The notes: generated from the letters alone by a model not told the origin. A stretch of 64,000 bases of DNA from Pseudomonas sp. MIACH (GCF_001269925.1 NZ_LHVO01000031.1:44-64043), one strand, 5' to 3'. Counted from the stretch's first letter, positions 25,696 to 35,183 are shown. Program-made: numbers and translations.

Positions 25696-26067
25696 CTAGG
25701 ACGGCTTCTTTGTACCCAGGAGCCGTACTTCCCGCAGCAGCGCGGCACCGAGTTGATCGGTGCCCAGTTCCTTGTATCCCACGGCCTTGACCTCTCCGTT
25801 CTCTTCGGCCTGGATGATGATCACCGGTGTCTCTTTGCCGCTGGCTTCGTCGATGTGAAAAGCGTATTGGGGAATATCCACCTTGATCGGCGTACCGGCG
25901 GCCTTGCCTTGCACATTGATCAGGAACGCTGCGCAGCCGTTGTCCACATCCACACTGGTGGCAGAACGCCCGCTGACGAAGCAGCTCTTTGGCAGGTCGG
26001 GCCAGATGATCTCGGCCAGGGCGAGGGACGGCGTCAGGGCCAGGGCAGCAAGAAGAAGCGTGCGCAC
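25696..26067 (-). CDS. exported hypothetical protein
   Basis: A 123-residue protein with a signal peptide (MRTLLLAALALTPSLALAE). Two cysteines (PKSCFVSG and NGCAAFL) could form a disulfide. The mature part looks beta-rich with FLINVQGKAAGTPIKVDIPQ and YAFHIDEASGKETPVIIIQA. I do not recognise the family. It lies between the convergent lipoprotein gene and the VapBC pair upstream, and shows no operon partner. Confidence 0.7.
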   Translation of the reverse strand: MRTLLLAALALTPSLALAEIIWPDLPKSCFVSGRSATSVDVDNGCAAFLINVQGKAAGTPIKVDIPQYAFHIDEASGKETPVIIIQAEENGEVKAVGYKELGTDQLGAALLREVRLLGTKKPS

Positions 26068-26138
26068 GTGGGGCGTTCTCTCGATTAGGGATTGACGCGA
26101 TTTTTACCAAAGCCTGCCCCTTGCCGCAATGTTGCCGC

Positions 26139-26534
26139 TCAGCCCAGACGCTTCATACCCGCTGCCTTGGCCGCACCGAGGTCAAAGGTAGCGGTGTATT
26201 CGCACCCGGCGGCGTGGGCGCAGCGCTCTATCAGGCAATCGGCAAAATCGGCGTTGTTGGCCGTGAACCGTCGAAGCGCCTGCCAGATGACCTCGGCATG
26301 TTCGACGGTCAATTCACGGGTGCGCAGCAGTGTTTCCAGAACGACGACAATGTCATTTTTGGCACATTGGTAGCAGCTCTGTAATACCCATACCAGCTCC
26401 ACCACGGACACCAGGCTGACAAACCCTGGCGAAAGCGTGGTGAGGGATTCGATCAATTCGCAGGCCTTGGGGGATTGAACGGGATCATCCTGGGTGACGT
26501 AGCGCACCAGCACATTGGTATCCAGCCCGATCAT
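26139..26534 (-). CDS. vapC: VapC-type PIN-domain toxin
   Basis: A 131-residue PIN-domain ribonuclease. The acidic residues of the active site are visible: Asp5 in MIGLDTNVLVRYV, Glu in SVVELVWVL, Asp in NNADFADCLI and Asp in TATFDLGAA. VapC toxins cleave tRNA or rRNA when released from VapB. Its ATG overlaps the antitoxin stop by four bases. Symbol assigned by family; the exact RNA target cannot be told. Confidence 0.87.
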   Translation of the reverse strand: MIGLDTNVLVRYVTQDDPVQSPKACELIESLTTLSPGFVSLVSVVELVWVLQSCYQCAKNDIVVVLETLLRTRELTVEHAEVIWQALRRFTANNADFADCLIERCAHAAGCEYTATFDLGAAKAAGMKRLG

Positions 26535-26791
26535 CCAGCCTTGGCTCCCTGTGCTGCGATGGCGCGGTTCATGTCGTCAATGGACACGGCCCTGGCAGGC
26601 TTCCGGATCAGCCCCTTGAGATCATGGACAGTCTTGCTCGCTGCAATGATGGAAAACTTGCCATCTTCCGTTTCGACGAACTCGACGCGGTCGCCTGTTT
26701 CCAGGCCAAGTGCGGTCCTGACTTGGACGGGGATGGTGATTTGCCCTTTTGAGGTAAGTGTGGCGGTCGCCATGGTAAAGATCTCCAACAT
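26531..26791 (-). CDS. vapB: AbrB/SpoVT-type antitoxin of the VapBC pair
   Basis: An 86-residue protein with an N-terminal swapped-hairpin AbrB DNA-binding domain (ATLTSKGQITIPVQVRTALG, then LETGDRVEFVETEDGKFSII) and a C-terminal tail that neutralises the toxin (LKGLIRKPARAVSIDDMNRA). The ATG at 26791 has a perfect AAGGAG at seven bases; an internal ATG at 26773 is the alternative. The ribosome-binding site lies inside the operator palindrome at 26798-26815, so autorepression and translation signals overlap. Confidence 0.87.
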   Translation of the reverse strand: MLEIFTMATATLTSKGQITIPVQVRTALGLETGDRVEFVETEDGKFSIIAASKTVHDLKGLIRKPARAVSIDDMNRAIAAQGAKAG

Positions 26792-26797
26792 GATGCT

Positions 26798-26815
26798 CCT
26801 TACCTTAGGGTAAGG
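26798..26815. promoter_or_regulatory. VapBC operator palindrome
   Basis: CCTTACC and GGTAAGG, a perfect seven-base inverted repeat with TTAG between, begins seven bases before the vapB start and overlaps its Shine-Dalgarno. This is the expected site for the AbrB-type antitoxin or the VapBC complex. Confidence 0.7.
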
Positions 26816-26995
26816 AATGGTGGAGGACAATATCCGTTGGTCCATAGGTCGCTCTTCAGGTGGAGGATGAGTCGGGGTCATGAAAACCTAGTCTGAACTC
26901 AGCCCTCCCGCACGCTTAACCATGCTGCAAAGAAATACAAACTATGACCGACCGCCAGTAAAGCCTGGCGGCTGTAAGCAAATTACCTGACGAGA

Positions 26996-28369
26996 TCACT
27001 GTACTACGCGATAACACGGCACATACGCCGCGCCACCCGGCAACTTCATGCGATGCTGGGCAACGAACGCCTGCAACAGCTCATCCAGTGGCTTCATGAT
27101 GGCCGGGTCGCCGTGGATCTCGTACGGGCCGTGTTCTTCGATCAGGCGAATGCCCTTGTCCTTGACGTTACCCGCCACGATCCCCGAGAACGCACGGCGC
27201 AGGTTGGCCGCCAGTTCATGGGGGGGCAGTGCGTGGCTCAGTTGCAGGCTGGCCATGTTGTCGTGGGTCGGGTCGAACGGGCGCTGGAAGCCTTCGTCGA
27301 TCTTGAGCAGCCAGTTGAAGTGGAACGCGTCGTTGCGCTCGCGGCGGAACTGTTTCACCGCCTTGAGGCCGGCAGTCATCTGGCGGGCCACTTCGGCCGG
27401 GTCGTCGATGATGATCTGGTAGTGCGCCTGCGCGGCTTCGCCGAGGGTGGCGCCGACGAAGGCGTGCAGTTGTTGCAGGTACGGTGCGGCTTGTTTCGGC
27501 CCGGTGAGAATGACCGGGAAGGGCACGTCGCGGTTGTCCGGGTGCATCAGGATGCCCAGCAGGTATAGGAACTCTTCGGCCGTGCCGGCGCCGCCGGGGA
27601 AGATGATGATGCCGTGGCCGACACGCACGAAGGCTTCCAGGCGCTTTTCGATGTCCGGCAGGATCACCAGTTCGTTGACGATCGGGTTCGGCGCCTCGGC
27701 GGCGATGATGCCCGGCTCGGTCAGGCCCAGGTAGCGGCCGCCGGTGATGCGTTGCTTGGCGTGGGAAATGGTCGCGCCCTTCATCGGGCCTTTCATCACG
27801 CCCGGACCGCAACCGGTGCACACGTCGAGGCTGCGCAGGCCGAGTTCGTGGCCGACTTTCTTGGTGTATTTGTATTCTTCGGTATTAATCGAGTGCCCGC
27901 CCCAGCACACCACGATCTTCGGCTCGACACCCGGGCGCAGCGTGCGGGCGTTGCGCAGCAGGTGGAACACGTAGTCGGTGATGCCCTGGGAGTTGCTCAG
28001 GTCGATGCGCTGGCTGTCCAGCTCGTTCTCGGTGTAGACGATGTCGCGCAGGGCGCTGAACAGCATCTCACGGGTACTGGCGATCATTTCGCCATCCACG
28101 AACGCGTCGGCGGGCGCGTTCAGCAGTTCCAGGCGCACGCCACGGTCCTGCTGGTGGATGCGCACTTCAAAGTCTTTGTAGGCGTCGAGGATGGTCTTGG
28201 CGTTATCGATATGCGCGCCGGTGTTGAGGATCGCCAGGGCACATTGGCGGAACAGGGTGTAAATGCTGCCGGTACCGGCTTCGCTCAGTTGCTGGACTTC
28301 ACGCTGGGACAGGGTTTCGAGGCTGCCCTTGGGGCTGACGGAGGCGTTGATGACTTGGCGTTGGGGCAT
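26996..28369 (-). CDS. ppnN: pyrimidine/purine nucleotide 5'-monophosphate nucleosidase
   Basis: A 457-residue LOG-family enzyme (E. coli YgdH/PpnN) that splits nucleoside monophosphates into base and ribose 5-phosphate, linking nucleotide pools to the stringent response; the E. coli enzyme is activated by (p)ppGpp. The N-terminal domain (VINASVSPKGSLETLSQREV), the LOG motif IIIFPGGAGTAEEFLYLLGI with the nucleotide-binding GGHSINTEEY and TGCGPGVMKGPMKGA, and the C-terminal segment PFDPTHDNMASLQL all fit. Full length. Cytosolic, single gene. Confidence 0.95.
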   Translation of the reverse strand: MPQRQVINASVSPKGSLETLSQREVQQLSEAGTGSIYTLFRQCALAILNTGAHIDNAKTILDAYKDFEVRIHQQDRGVRLELLNAPADAFVDGEMIASTREMLFSALRDIVYTENELDSQRIDLSNSQGITDYVFHLLRNARTLRPGVEPKIVVCWGGHSINTEEYKYTKKVGHELGLRSLDVCTGCGPGVMKGPMKGATISHAKQRITGGRYLGLTEPGIIAAEAPNPIVNELVILPDIEKRLEAFVRVGHGIIIFPGGAGTAEEFLYLLGILMHPDNRDVPFPVILTGPKQAAPYLQQLHAFVGATLGEAAQAHYQIIIDDPAEVARQMTAGLKAVKQFRRERNDAFHFNWLLKIDEGFQRPFDPTHDNMASLQLSHALPPHELAANLRRAFSGIVAGNVKDKGIRLIEEHGPYEIHGDPAIMKPLDELLQAFVAQHRMKLPGGAAYVPCYRVVQ

Positions 28370-28517
28370 TCTGATTCCTTGAAAGCACAGCCACCGCGCT
28401 GCTCAGGAGGCGATGGCTTGAGAAGGGTGGGCGCCGAATTCGGTCGCACGAGACGGATATTTACCTCAGGCGCAAGGCTGAGTGCAAACACCGCCCACCA
28501 CCATCATGCCGCAGAAC

Positions 28518-29342
28518 TTACTCAATCAGCTTCCAGTTTTTGTAGAAAACCCGACGCAGGGTAAAGACCAGCCCGGCAAAACCCGCGATCACGGCGTTAA
28601 GCACGGACGGCAGCGGCGTCGGCCTCACGATATCGATAAACAGGCAGTAGCGCTTGGCATCGTTCTTGTTGAAGGACGCGTGCATCAGCGTGTCATCAAA
28701 GATAAACAGCGGGTCGTCATGCCAGTAATGCTTGTGCTTGCCGACCTGGATGTACACGCCGTCGTGATGGGGCGCCGGGGCCATGTTGTAGAGCACGCGG
28801 AACATCATGCGCAGCGGGCCGAAGTGAAAGGACGTCGAGCGGTTTTCGTTGAATACCGACACGCCGATGGTCTTCACGAATGGCAGCTTTTTGCGCAGCT
28901 CAGGAATATCCAGGGTGGTTTCGATCGGCCGTCCGTACCATTGGAAAAACAACATGCCGCGTTTTTTCTCGGCCATGCGCACATCCAGGTAGCCGATGAT
29001 TTCTTCCTTGTGGGCCATGGCATCGTCGATGACCTGTTGCAGGTCTTCGCGCCAGGCGGGTGGCAGGTCGCGCATCGTATAGATGTGGCGATTGCGCGAG
29101 CTCAACAGGTCGAACAGCGTGTTGAACGGCGCCAGCAGCCAGGTGTTGCGGCCACTGCCGATAAAGTATTTGCTCAGGGTCGGCCGGTCATACAGACCGT
29201 TACGCAGGAAGTCGTAGACGCCGCACACCCCTACCAGGCAGAGGAACACCAGCGTGGTTTCGGGGAACACATCGATTATCAGCAGTACGCCGAGCACCCA
29301 GGCGACCGATAACGCTTTCTTGCGCAAAGCAGACTTGTTCAT
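28518..29342 (-). CDS. LpxO-like aspartyl/asparaginyl beta-hydroxylase family protein
   Basis: A 274-residue non-heme iron, 2-oxoglutarate dioxygenase. An N-terminal hydrophobic pair (about 12-45) anchors it in the inner membrane. The catalytic part shows the family layout: first His in SFHFGPLRMMFRVLYN, second His in IFDDTLMHASFN and the 2-oxoglutarate Arg in KRYCLFIDIVRP. LpxO proteins 2-hydroxylate a secondary acyl chain of lipid A, and Pseudomonas often has more than one; this copy could act on lipid A or another acyl substrate. A second membrane-like segment lies at the C-terminus (VLNAVIAGFAGLVFTL). Confidence 0.82.
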   Translation of the reverse strand: MNKSALRKKALSVAWVLGVLLIIDVFPETTLVFLCLVGVCGVYDFLRNGLYDRPTLSKYFIGSGRNTWLLAPFNTLFDLLSSRNRHIYTMRDLPPAWREDLQQVIDDAMAHKEEIIGYLDVRMAEKKRGMLFFQWYGRPIETTLDIPELRKKLPFVKTIGVSVFNENRSTSFHFGPLRMMFRVLYNMAPAPHHDGVYIQVGKHKHYWHDDPLFIFDDTLMHASFNKNDAKRYCLFIDIVRPTPLPSVLNAVIAGFAGLVFTLRRVFYKNWKLIE

Positions 29343-29651
29343 GCACTCAGCTCCAGAAGGATGCCATTCGACAGGTCCGGATCCCTGGCTGCGAGTGGTG
29401 GGGTTTTGAAATATATAGAAACAACTCCGTCATAATAAGGCGTTCGCCGCCGAATAGGCGTTTTAAATACGGTGAAATCGTGAAGGCTCTACACGCTCGT
29501 CAACCCTGGCCGGGCGTGTGTGGATTGGATTTTGTAAACAGAAGATTTGCGACTATCGTGACGCTTCGGTTTTTCGGACGTCATAGACCGGTACGATTGA
29601 AGTTGAATGGCCACCACTGGCCTTCGGCACCTTGGAAGAGGCAGAAATTTT
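29343..29651. promoter_or_regulatory. divergent region between LpxO-like gene and fabV
   Basis: No gene is seen in these 309 bases. The left half is A+T-rich (TGAAATATATAGAAAC near 29407) with a CATAAT -10 candidate at 29431-29436 for fabV, giving a leader of about 210 bases. The leader holds a GGCG/CGCC repeat near 29440-29460. Nothing else could be recognised. Confidence 0.35.
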
Positions 29652-30848
29652 ATGATCATCAAACCGCGGGTTCGTGGCTTTATCTGTGTGACCGCTCACC
29701 CTGTTGGCTGTGAAGCGAACGTCAAGGAACAGATCGACTACGTAACTGAGCACGGCGCCATTGCAGACGGCCCGAAGAAGGTGCTGGTCCTCGGCGCTTC
29801 CACCGGCTACGGCCTGGCCGCGCGCATCAGTGCAGCGTTTGGCTGCGGCGCCGACACCCTGGGCGTGTTTTTTGAGAAAGAAGGCGAAGAAGGCAAGCTG
29901 AGCTCCGCCGGCTGGTACAACAGCGCCGCGTTCGAGAAGTTTGCCGTCGAAAAAGGCCTGTACGCCAAGAGCATCAATGGCGACGCGTTCTCCGATGAGA
30001 TCAAGCGGCTGACCATCGAAACCATCAAGAAAGACCTGGGCAAGATCGACCTGGTGGTCTACAGCCTGGCCGCGCCACGCCGTACCGATCCCAAGACCGG
30101 TGAAGTCTACAACTCCACCCTCAAGCCAATCGGCAAGGCCGTGACCCTGCGCGGTATCAATACCGACAAAGGCGTTGTGGTCGACACCACCCTCGAGCCT
30201 GCCACCCAGGAAGAAATCGACGGCACCGTGAATGTCATGGGGGGCGCCGACTGGCAGCTGTGGATCGATGCCCTGCGTGATGCGGACGTACTGGCCGAAG
30301 GCGCCAAGACCACCGCGTTCACCTACCTCGGCGAGAAGCTGACCCAGGATATCTACTGGAACGGTTCCATCGGCGAAGCCAAGAAAGACCTGGACAAGAA
30401 AGTCCTGACCCTGCGCGACAACCTCGCAGCACTCAAGGGTGATGCCCGCGTATCGGTGCTCAAGGCAGTGGTCACCCAGGCCAGCTCCGCGATCCCGATC
30501 ATGCCGCTGTACTTGTCGTTGCTGTTCAAAGTGATGAAAGAGCAGGGTACCCACGAAGGCTGCATCGAGCAGGTCTACGGCCTGTTCAAGGACAGCCTGT
30601 ACGGCAGCGAACCGAAGCTCGACGCCGACGGCCGCCTGCGTGCCGACCTGGCCGAACTGGAACCCAAGGTCCAGGACGCCGTGGCGGCCTTGTGGAACCA
30701 GGTCACTGACGAGAACGTCAACGAAATCAGCGATTTCGCCGGCTACAAGGCTGAGTTCCTGCGCTTGTTCGGCTTTGAAGTCGATGGCGTGGACTACGAC
30801 GCTGACGTCAATCCGACCGTGAAGATCAATGGCTTGATCCAAGCGTAA
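29652..30848 (+). CDS. fabV: NADH-dependent enoyl-ACP reductase, FabV type
   Basis: A 398-residue fatty-acid synthase II enzyme reducing trans-2-enoyl-ACP. The start [20 protein letters not shown] is the invariant FabV N-terminus; the upstream frame from 29607 is not part of it. The Rossmann motif [19 protein letters not shown] and the catalytic Tyr-x8-Lys pair ([14 protein letters not shown]) are seen. FabV is inherently refractory to triclosan, so its presence predicts triclosan tolerance as in P. aeruginosa. A hairpin follows at 30863-30893. Confidence 0.97.
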   Translation: MIIKPRVRGFICVTAHPVGCEANVKEQIDYVTEHGAIADGPKKVLVLGASTGYGLAARISAAFGCGADTLGVFFEKEGEEGKLSSAGWYNSAAFEKFAVEKGLYAKSINGDAFSDEIKRLTIETIKKDLGKIDLVVYSLAAPRRTDPKTGEVYNSTLKPIGKAVTLRGINTDKGVVVDTTLEPATQEEIDGTVNVMGGADWQLWIDALRDADVLAEGAKTTAFTYLGEKLTQDIYWNGSIGEAKKDLDKKVLTLRDNLAALKGDARVSVLKAVVTQASSAIPIMPLYLSLLFKVMKEQGTHEGCIEQVYGLFKDSLYGSEPKLDADGRLRADLAELEPKVQDAVAALWNQVTDENVNEISDFAGYKAEFLRLFGFEVDGVDYDADVNPTVKINGLIQA

Positions 30849-30862
30849 GTGATGTGACTGAT

Positions 30863-30893
30863 AGCGGCCTGATCATCGGGTTATCAGGCCGCT
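30863..30893. terminator. hairpin terminator between fabV and the convergent cyclase gene
   Basis: AGCGGCCTGAT and ATCAGGCCGCT are perfect eleven-base arms with a nine-base loop. The following GTCTTCC is a weak U tract. It can serve both convergent genes. Confidence 0.7.
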
Positions 30894-30910
30894 GTCTTCC
30901 CTGTCATGAT

Positions 30911-32080
30911 TCAAGCAAGACTATTTTTTGCCAGAGTGAAGGCGGACCGCCTCACGTTGGTCACTTCTTTTTCCCACAAGGGATTCAACGGTACGTGATA
31001 ACCGCAGTCCTTGGCGGTCTTGATGAGTTCTGCCATTTCCCTGTGGTCGTGGATGATGCTGATTTGATCGAATTGACCCAGTTTTGCCGGTAGGAAAAAC
31101 GTCGCTGGGTAATTGGCGGCCACTTCCGTAGCCGGGCTGCCCGAGTCTGCATTGTGATGAACCACTCTCTCTCCCTCGCCGACCAATTTTTTATTGATCA
31201 GCCCTATCATCTGCTCTATCCGTGGTGTTGCGTTGCCAAGGTGGGCATCCTCTTTCCGGTAGAAGTGGGCGGGTCTGTCAAAGTCTGCGCGTAGCGCCTC
31301 AGGAACTTGCTTATAGCGTTCAACTCGACCCTTGAAGACACTGTGGGCTACGTCCGGTATGGGGAGTTTGTCCTGGGGGCCGAAGTCGCTGATGTGGGGC
31401 GCGATCAGGTGCAGGTCGTAATCGGCGGTCAACGGTTTGCCTTCTGCATGCTTGGCCAGCACTTCAAGGGGCTTGGCCTGATGGGTGATGAAGTAGCTGT
31501 CGCTTGAAGGTGACGTGCGATGGCCTTCAAATGTATAGGTTTGTTGACTGGGCCCGCGGGCGCTTAATTGCAATGTTCCGTCAGCGCCTTGAACGGCCAG
31601 TTGGGTTATGTGGCCGAGCTTGACCAATACATCAAGGCGTTGGCTCGACAGCTTCAGGGGAGTTGCAACTGCATGGCCTTCTTGGATGCACACCTGGATT
31701 TGCTCATTGGCCTTGGTCACTTTGGCCGGTGTTTTTTCGGCAACTTGTTCAAGTTTGCTGAACGCCTGGTCTATACAGATCAACCCTGCCTGAGGGCCCC
31801 AGTTGGCGCTCTTCCCTTTGATATGGAAGTCCTTGGTGGGGTGCCCGGCTTCTATAAGGCCTGTTGCGACGGTTTCGACCGGGCGTATGCCTATGATGGA
31901 ATTGGTGGTCATTGCGATGTCTTGCAAGGCGGCAAGATGGCTTGGCACGATACCTGTTTCGTCCTTGACCCGGTCGACCAGCACGTCTGTGGGAATTTTT
32001 GCGCCCTGGGCAATATAGTTTTGCAGCGCAGCAAGGCTGTATGCGGAAGGGGAGGTCACTGAAGAGGTCATGCTGTTCAT
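30911..32080 (-). CDS. ExoY/edema-factor-type nucleotidyl cyclase toxin
   Basis: A 389-residue protein closely following ExoY, the P. aeruginosa type III effector that makes cyclic nucleotides in host cells after activation by F-actin. Shared landmarks in order: IIGIRPVETVATGLIEAG (62-79), the ATP-binding DFHIKGKSANWGPQAG (84-99), KPLTADYDLHLIAP (215-228) with the metal-binding DYD, a GNATPR segment, and VVHHNADSGSP (306-316) with the catalytic His. The N-terminus is Ser/Thr-rich with no Sec signal, as in type III effectors. The ATG at 32080 has GGAG eight bases upstream. No secretion genes or chaperone lie nearby; base composition is lower in G+C than its neighbours. Confidence 0.9.
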   Translation of the reverse strand: MNSMTSSVTSPSAYSLAALQNYIAQGAKIPTDVLVDRVKDETGIVPSHLAALQDIAMTTNSIIGIRPVETVATGLIEAGHPTKDFHIKGKSANWGPQAGLICIDQAFSKLEQVAEKTPAKVTKANEQIQVCIQEGHAVATPLKLSSQRLDVLVKLGHITQLAVQGADGTLQLSARGPSQQTYTFEGHRTSPSSDSYFITHQAKPLEVLAKHAEGKPLTADYDLHLIAPHISDFGPQDKLPIPDVAHSVFKGRVERYKQVPEALRADFDRPAHFYRKEDAHLGNATPRIEQMIGLINKKLVGEGERVVHHNADSGSPATEVAANYPATFFLPAKLGQFDQISIIHDHREMAELIKTAKDCGYHVPLNPLWEKEVTNVRRSAFTLAKNSLA

Positions 32081-32111
32081 TGAAGTTCTCCAAGTCATAT
32101 CAACAGCGAAG

Positions 32112-32140
32112 TTCGTTGATTCCCTCCAGACGCTGGCTCC
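32112..32140 (-). promoter_or_regulatory. hrp-box-like promoter of the ExoY-like gene
   Basis: On the minus strand GGAGCC is followed by 16 bases and then CAACGAA, which ends about 31 bases before the cyclase ATG. The HrpL consensus is GGAACC-N15/16-CCACNNA, so there is one mismatch in each half. Position and spacing are right for a type III effector promoter; the rest of the 303-base gap up to 32383 shows no gene. Confidence 0.4.
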
Positions 32141-32383
32141 CTGAGTTGTACGCCCGAGATTAAAGTGAGGGCGCCTTCAAAGGGGAAGAACAAATGTGAC
32201 TATCAATGTGAGATAGAATCCGCGCATTAAAGCTAAAGGCCCGTATTAGCAAGGGAAGCGGCTGTTTCCCCGCGCACGCCTTGTTTGAATCCAAGAAAGA
32301 TCCTACTCGTGCTTACTTGCTGCTAAGGGCCGGATACATGCCAAACTGTCCTGACTCTGGCGTTGCACCAACGGGAGGAACCC

Positions 32384-33007
32384 ATGACGATCCGCGCAGT
32401 AGTGTTTGACTTTGGCGGTGTACTGTTCGACTGGAACCCGCAGCACCTGTACCGCAAGCTGATTGCCGACGATCAAGAGCGGCAGTGGTTCCTCGATAAC
32501 ATCTGTACCCAGGCCTGGAACACCGAGCAGGATGCGGGGCGGCCGCTGGCCGAAGCCACGCAAAGCCTGATCGATCAATACCCCCACCATGAACCCTTGA
32601 TCGCGGCCTACTACGACCGCTGGCACGAAATGCTGCGTGGCGCTTTGCCCGAAGGCGTGGCGATTCTCAACGCGCTGCATCAGGCCGACATGCCACTGTT
32701 TGGGCTCACAAACTGGTCGGCGGAGACCTTTCCCTATGCGCTTGCCAATTACCCCTTCCTGCGGAAATTTCGCAACATCGTGGTGTCGGGCGAGTTGAAG
32801 TTGATCAAGCCCGACGCGGCGATCTACCACGCCAGCCTCAGCCAGATCCGGGTGTACCTGCCGGATATCCGGCCGGGGGAAGTGGTGTTTATCGATGATG
32901 TCGCCGGCAACGTCGAAGCGGCCATCGCCCTCGGCTGGCAAGGCATTCACCATGTGTCTGCCGAGCAGACGGCTGCGCGATTGCGCGAGTTGGGCGTGGG
33001 CTTCTAG
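32384..33007 (+). CDS. HAD-superfamily hydrolase (YihX-like phosphatase)
   Basis: A 207-residue HAD subfamily IA phosphatase. Motif I is VVFDFGGVLFDW, which replaces the usual second Asp by Gly as in the YihX/epoxide-hydrolase N-domain branch; motif II is GLTNWSAETF, motif III the Lys in LKLIKPDAAIY and motif IV VVFIDDVAGNVEAA. Likely a sugar-phosphate phosphatase such as alpha-glucose-1-phosphatase. A GGGAGGA site before the ATG at 32384 sets the start. Its stop overlaps the convergent LysR stop in the same CTAG. Confidence 0.85.
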   Translation: MTIRAVVFDFGGVLFDWNPQHLYRKLIADDQERQWFLDNICTQAWNTEQDAGRPLAEATQSLIDQYPHHEPLIAAYYDRWHEMLRGALPEGVAILNALHQADMPLFGLTNWSAETFPYALANYPFLRKFRNIVVSGELKLIKPDAAIYHASLSQIRVYLPDIRPGEVVFIDDVAGNVEAAIALGWQGIHHVSAEQTAARLRELGVGF

Positions 33008-33909
33008 CGCGCCCACTTTTCCATGGCGAAATCCACAAAGGCGCGCAGCTTCGGCAAGCGATAACGATCCTGGCCGTACAGCAAATGCATGGGCCGGCTG
33101 GGCAGTTGATAGGTGGTCAGCAAGGCCACCAGCTTGCCGGTTTGCAGGTCCGGCTGCACCAGGGCATCCGGCAGCATGACGATCCCCATGCCTTGCACGG
33201 CTGCCTGGCGCAAGGCCTGGGAGCTATTGATAGTCAGCGAGCCGGACACCGGAATTTCCACTTCGCCTTCTGCACCGCTCATGCGCCACAGCTTGTCGGC
33301 GTTGCGCCAGTCGTCGGTCGACGGATAGGCGAACGCCAGGCAGTCGTGCCGTTGCAGATCCTCGGGCGTTTGTGGCGTACCGCGTCGGGCCAGGTAATCC
33401 GGTGAGGCGCACAGGGTGATGGTGTAGTCCTGCATCGGTCGGGCGATCAGGCTTGAGGCTTCCAGTTCGCCCAGGCGGATAGCCACGTCAAAGCCGCTGT
33501 CGACCATGTCCACGCGCTGGTTGCTGAGCACCACGTACAGCTTGATCAGCGGGTAGCGTTGGGAAAACTCGCTCAAGGCCGGCGCCAGGCGTTCGGTGCC
33601 AAAGGCGGGTGGGGCGGTGATGCGCAGGGTGCCTTTGGGGATGTCACTGTGGGCCTGTTCGGCCCATTGCTCGGAGTCGGCCACCAGCCCCAGCACTTCC
33701 AGGCAGCGCTGGTAATACTGGCCGCCGAACTCCGTCAGGCTTTGCTTGCGGGTGGTGCGCTTGAGCAGGCTGACGCCCAGGCGCTGTTCGAGGGCGCGCA
33801 AGTGGTTGCCGACCATGGTGGTCGACATCCCGCAGGCTTGGGCTGCGGCGGTCATGCTGCCGGTCTCGACTACTTTTACGTACACCGACATCGCCTGGAA
33901 TAAATCCAT
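33004..33909 (-). CDS. LysR family transcriptional regulator
   Basis: A 301-residue regulator with helix-turn-helix ([20 protein letters not shown], then [20 protein letters not shown]) and an effector domain ([20 protein letters not shown]). It belongs to the same branch as the 24331 regulator. AGGA upstream supports the ATG at 33909. It is divergent from the aminotransferase gene at 34014 and probably regulates it. The stop codon shares a CTAG with the convergent HAD gene. Confidence 0.9.
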   Translation of the reverse strand: MDLFQAMSVYVKVVETGSMTAAAQACGMSTTMVGNHLRALEQRLGVSLLKRTTRKQSLTEFGGQYYQRCLEVLGLVADSEQWAEQAHSDIPKGTLRITAPPAFGTERLAPALSEFSQRYPLIKLYVVLSNQRVDMVDSGFDVAIRLGELEASSLIARPMQDYTITLCASPDYLARRGTPQTPEDLQRHDCLAFAYPSTDDWRNADKLWRMSGAEGEVEIPVSGSLTINSSQALRQAAVQGMGIVMLPDALVQPDLQTGKLVALLTTYQLPSRPMHLLYGQDRYRLPKLRAFVDFAMEKWAR

Positions 33910-34013
33910 TATCAAGTCCTGATTTAAAGTCATTGCAGGAAAGTGCAGTTTATCCAGCTCTGGTGGCTAACGATACTTCAACCCATCACAACGATGCACT
34001 GGAGCCCGCCACT
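33910..34013. promoter_or_regulatory. divergent region, LysR gene and aminotransferase
   Basis: A TGCA-GGAAAG-TGCA dyad lies at about 33935-33948 between the two genes, a plausible LysR site. Confidence 0.35.
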
Positions 34014-35183
34014 ATGACCGCCGCCTGCCTGATGACCACCTATCAACCCTTGGCCTTGAGTTTTACCCGTGGCCTCGGCACACGCCTGTGGGATCAGCAG
34101 GGGCGCGAATACCTGGACGCGGTGGCGGGCGTGGCGGTGACCAATGTCGGGCATTCCCACCCGAAACTGGTGGCGGCGATCAGCGAGCAGGCTGGCCTGT
34201 TGTTGCATACTTCCAACCTCTACAGCATCGACTGGCAGCAACGCCTCGCCCAGCGCCTGACCCAGCTGTCCGGCCTGGACCGTGCCTTCTTCAACAATTC
34301 CGGCGCCGAAGCCAACGAGACGGCGCTGAAACTGGCGCGGTTGCATGGTTGGAAAAAAGGCATCGAGGAACCGTTGGTGGTGGTGATGGAGAATGCCTTT
34401 CACGGCCGCACGCTGGGCACCATGGCGGCGAGCGATGGCCCCTCGGTGCGCTTGGGGTTTCAACGCTTGCCGGGGGATTTTCTCAAGGTCAGGTTTGGTG
34501 ATCTGGCGGCGATCGAGGCAATCACCCAAACGTTCGGCACGCGAATCGCGGCAGTTTTGCTGGAGCCCATCCAGGGCGAAAGTGGCGTACTGCCAGCGCC
34601 ACCGGGTTATCTGCAAGCCCTGCGCGATCACTGCACACGCCATGGTTGGTTGATGATGCTGGATGAAATCCAGACCGGCATCGGCCGTACCGGCGCGTGG
34701 TTTGCCTTCCAGCATGAAGGCATCGTTCCCGATGTCATGACCCTGGCCAAAGGCCTTGGCAACGGCGTGCCCATCGGCGCCTGCCTGGCCCGTGCTGCGG
34801 TAGCCCAGTTGTTCACACCCGGCAGCCATGGCAGTACCTTCGGCGGCAACCCGCTGGCATGCCGGGTGGGCTGCACCGTGTTGGACATTATCGAAGAACA
34901 AGGCTTGTTGCAGAACGCTGCGCAACAGGGCGAACGCTTGCTGGCGCGGTTACGCATGGAGTTGGAAGAGCACCCGCAGGTGCTGGCGATTCGCGGGCAG
35001 GGCCTGATGATCGGTATTGAGTTGGCCAGCCCCTATCGCGATCTGGCCCAGCGCGCCGCCCAGGAACATGGGCTGCTGATCAACGTGACGCGGGGTAGGG
35101 TCATTCGCCTGTTGCCGCCGCTGACCCTGGAGACCAAGGAGGTCGAGATGATCGTGCGGGCCATCACTCGGCTATTGAGCTAG
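34014..35183 (+). CDS. class III PLP aminotransferase (ArgD/AstC-like)
   Basis: A 389-residue PLP-dependent enzyme. Seen are the [18 protein letters not shown] opening, [18 protein letters not shown] with the phosphate-binding [31 protein letters not shown] with the PLP-binding Asp, and the Schiff-base Lys in [14 protein letters not shown]. Closest in form to N-acetylornithine/succinylornithine aminotransferases, but this copy is outside an arginine operon and faces a LysR regulator, so it may act on another omega-amino substrate. The ATG at 34014 is preferred over upstream in-frame codons. It overlaps the convergent punR-like gene by 12 bases. Confidence 0.87.
   Translation: MTAACLMTTYQPLALSFTRGLGTRLWDQQGREYLDAVAGVAVTNVGHSHPKLVAAISEQAGLLLHTSNLYSIDWQQRLAQRLTQLSGLDRAFFNNSGAEANETALKLARLHGWKKGIEEPLVVVMENAFHGRTLGTMAASDGPSVRLGFQRLPGDFLKVRFGDLAAIEAITQTFGTRIAAVLLEPIQGESGVLPAPPGYLQALRDHCTRHGWLMMLDEIQTGIGRTGAWFAFQHEGIVPDVMTLAKGLGNGVPIGACLARAAVAQLFTPGSHGSTFGGNPLACRVGCTVLDIIEEQGLLQNAAQQGERLLARLRMELEEHPQVLAIRGQGLMIGIELASPYRDLAQRAAQEHGLLINVTRGRVIRLLPPLTLETKEVEMIVRAITRLLS

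Noticed and set aside
30911..32140. Search for type III secretion or chaperone genes beside the ExoY-like gene
   Set aside because: Neighbours are fabV and a HAD phosphatase; no secretion, needle or chaperone gene is within the window.
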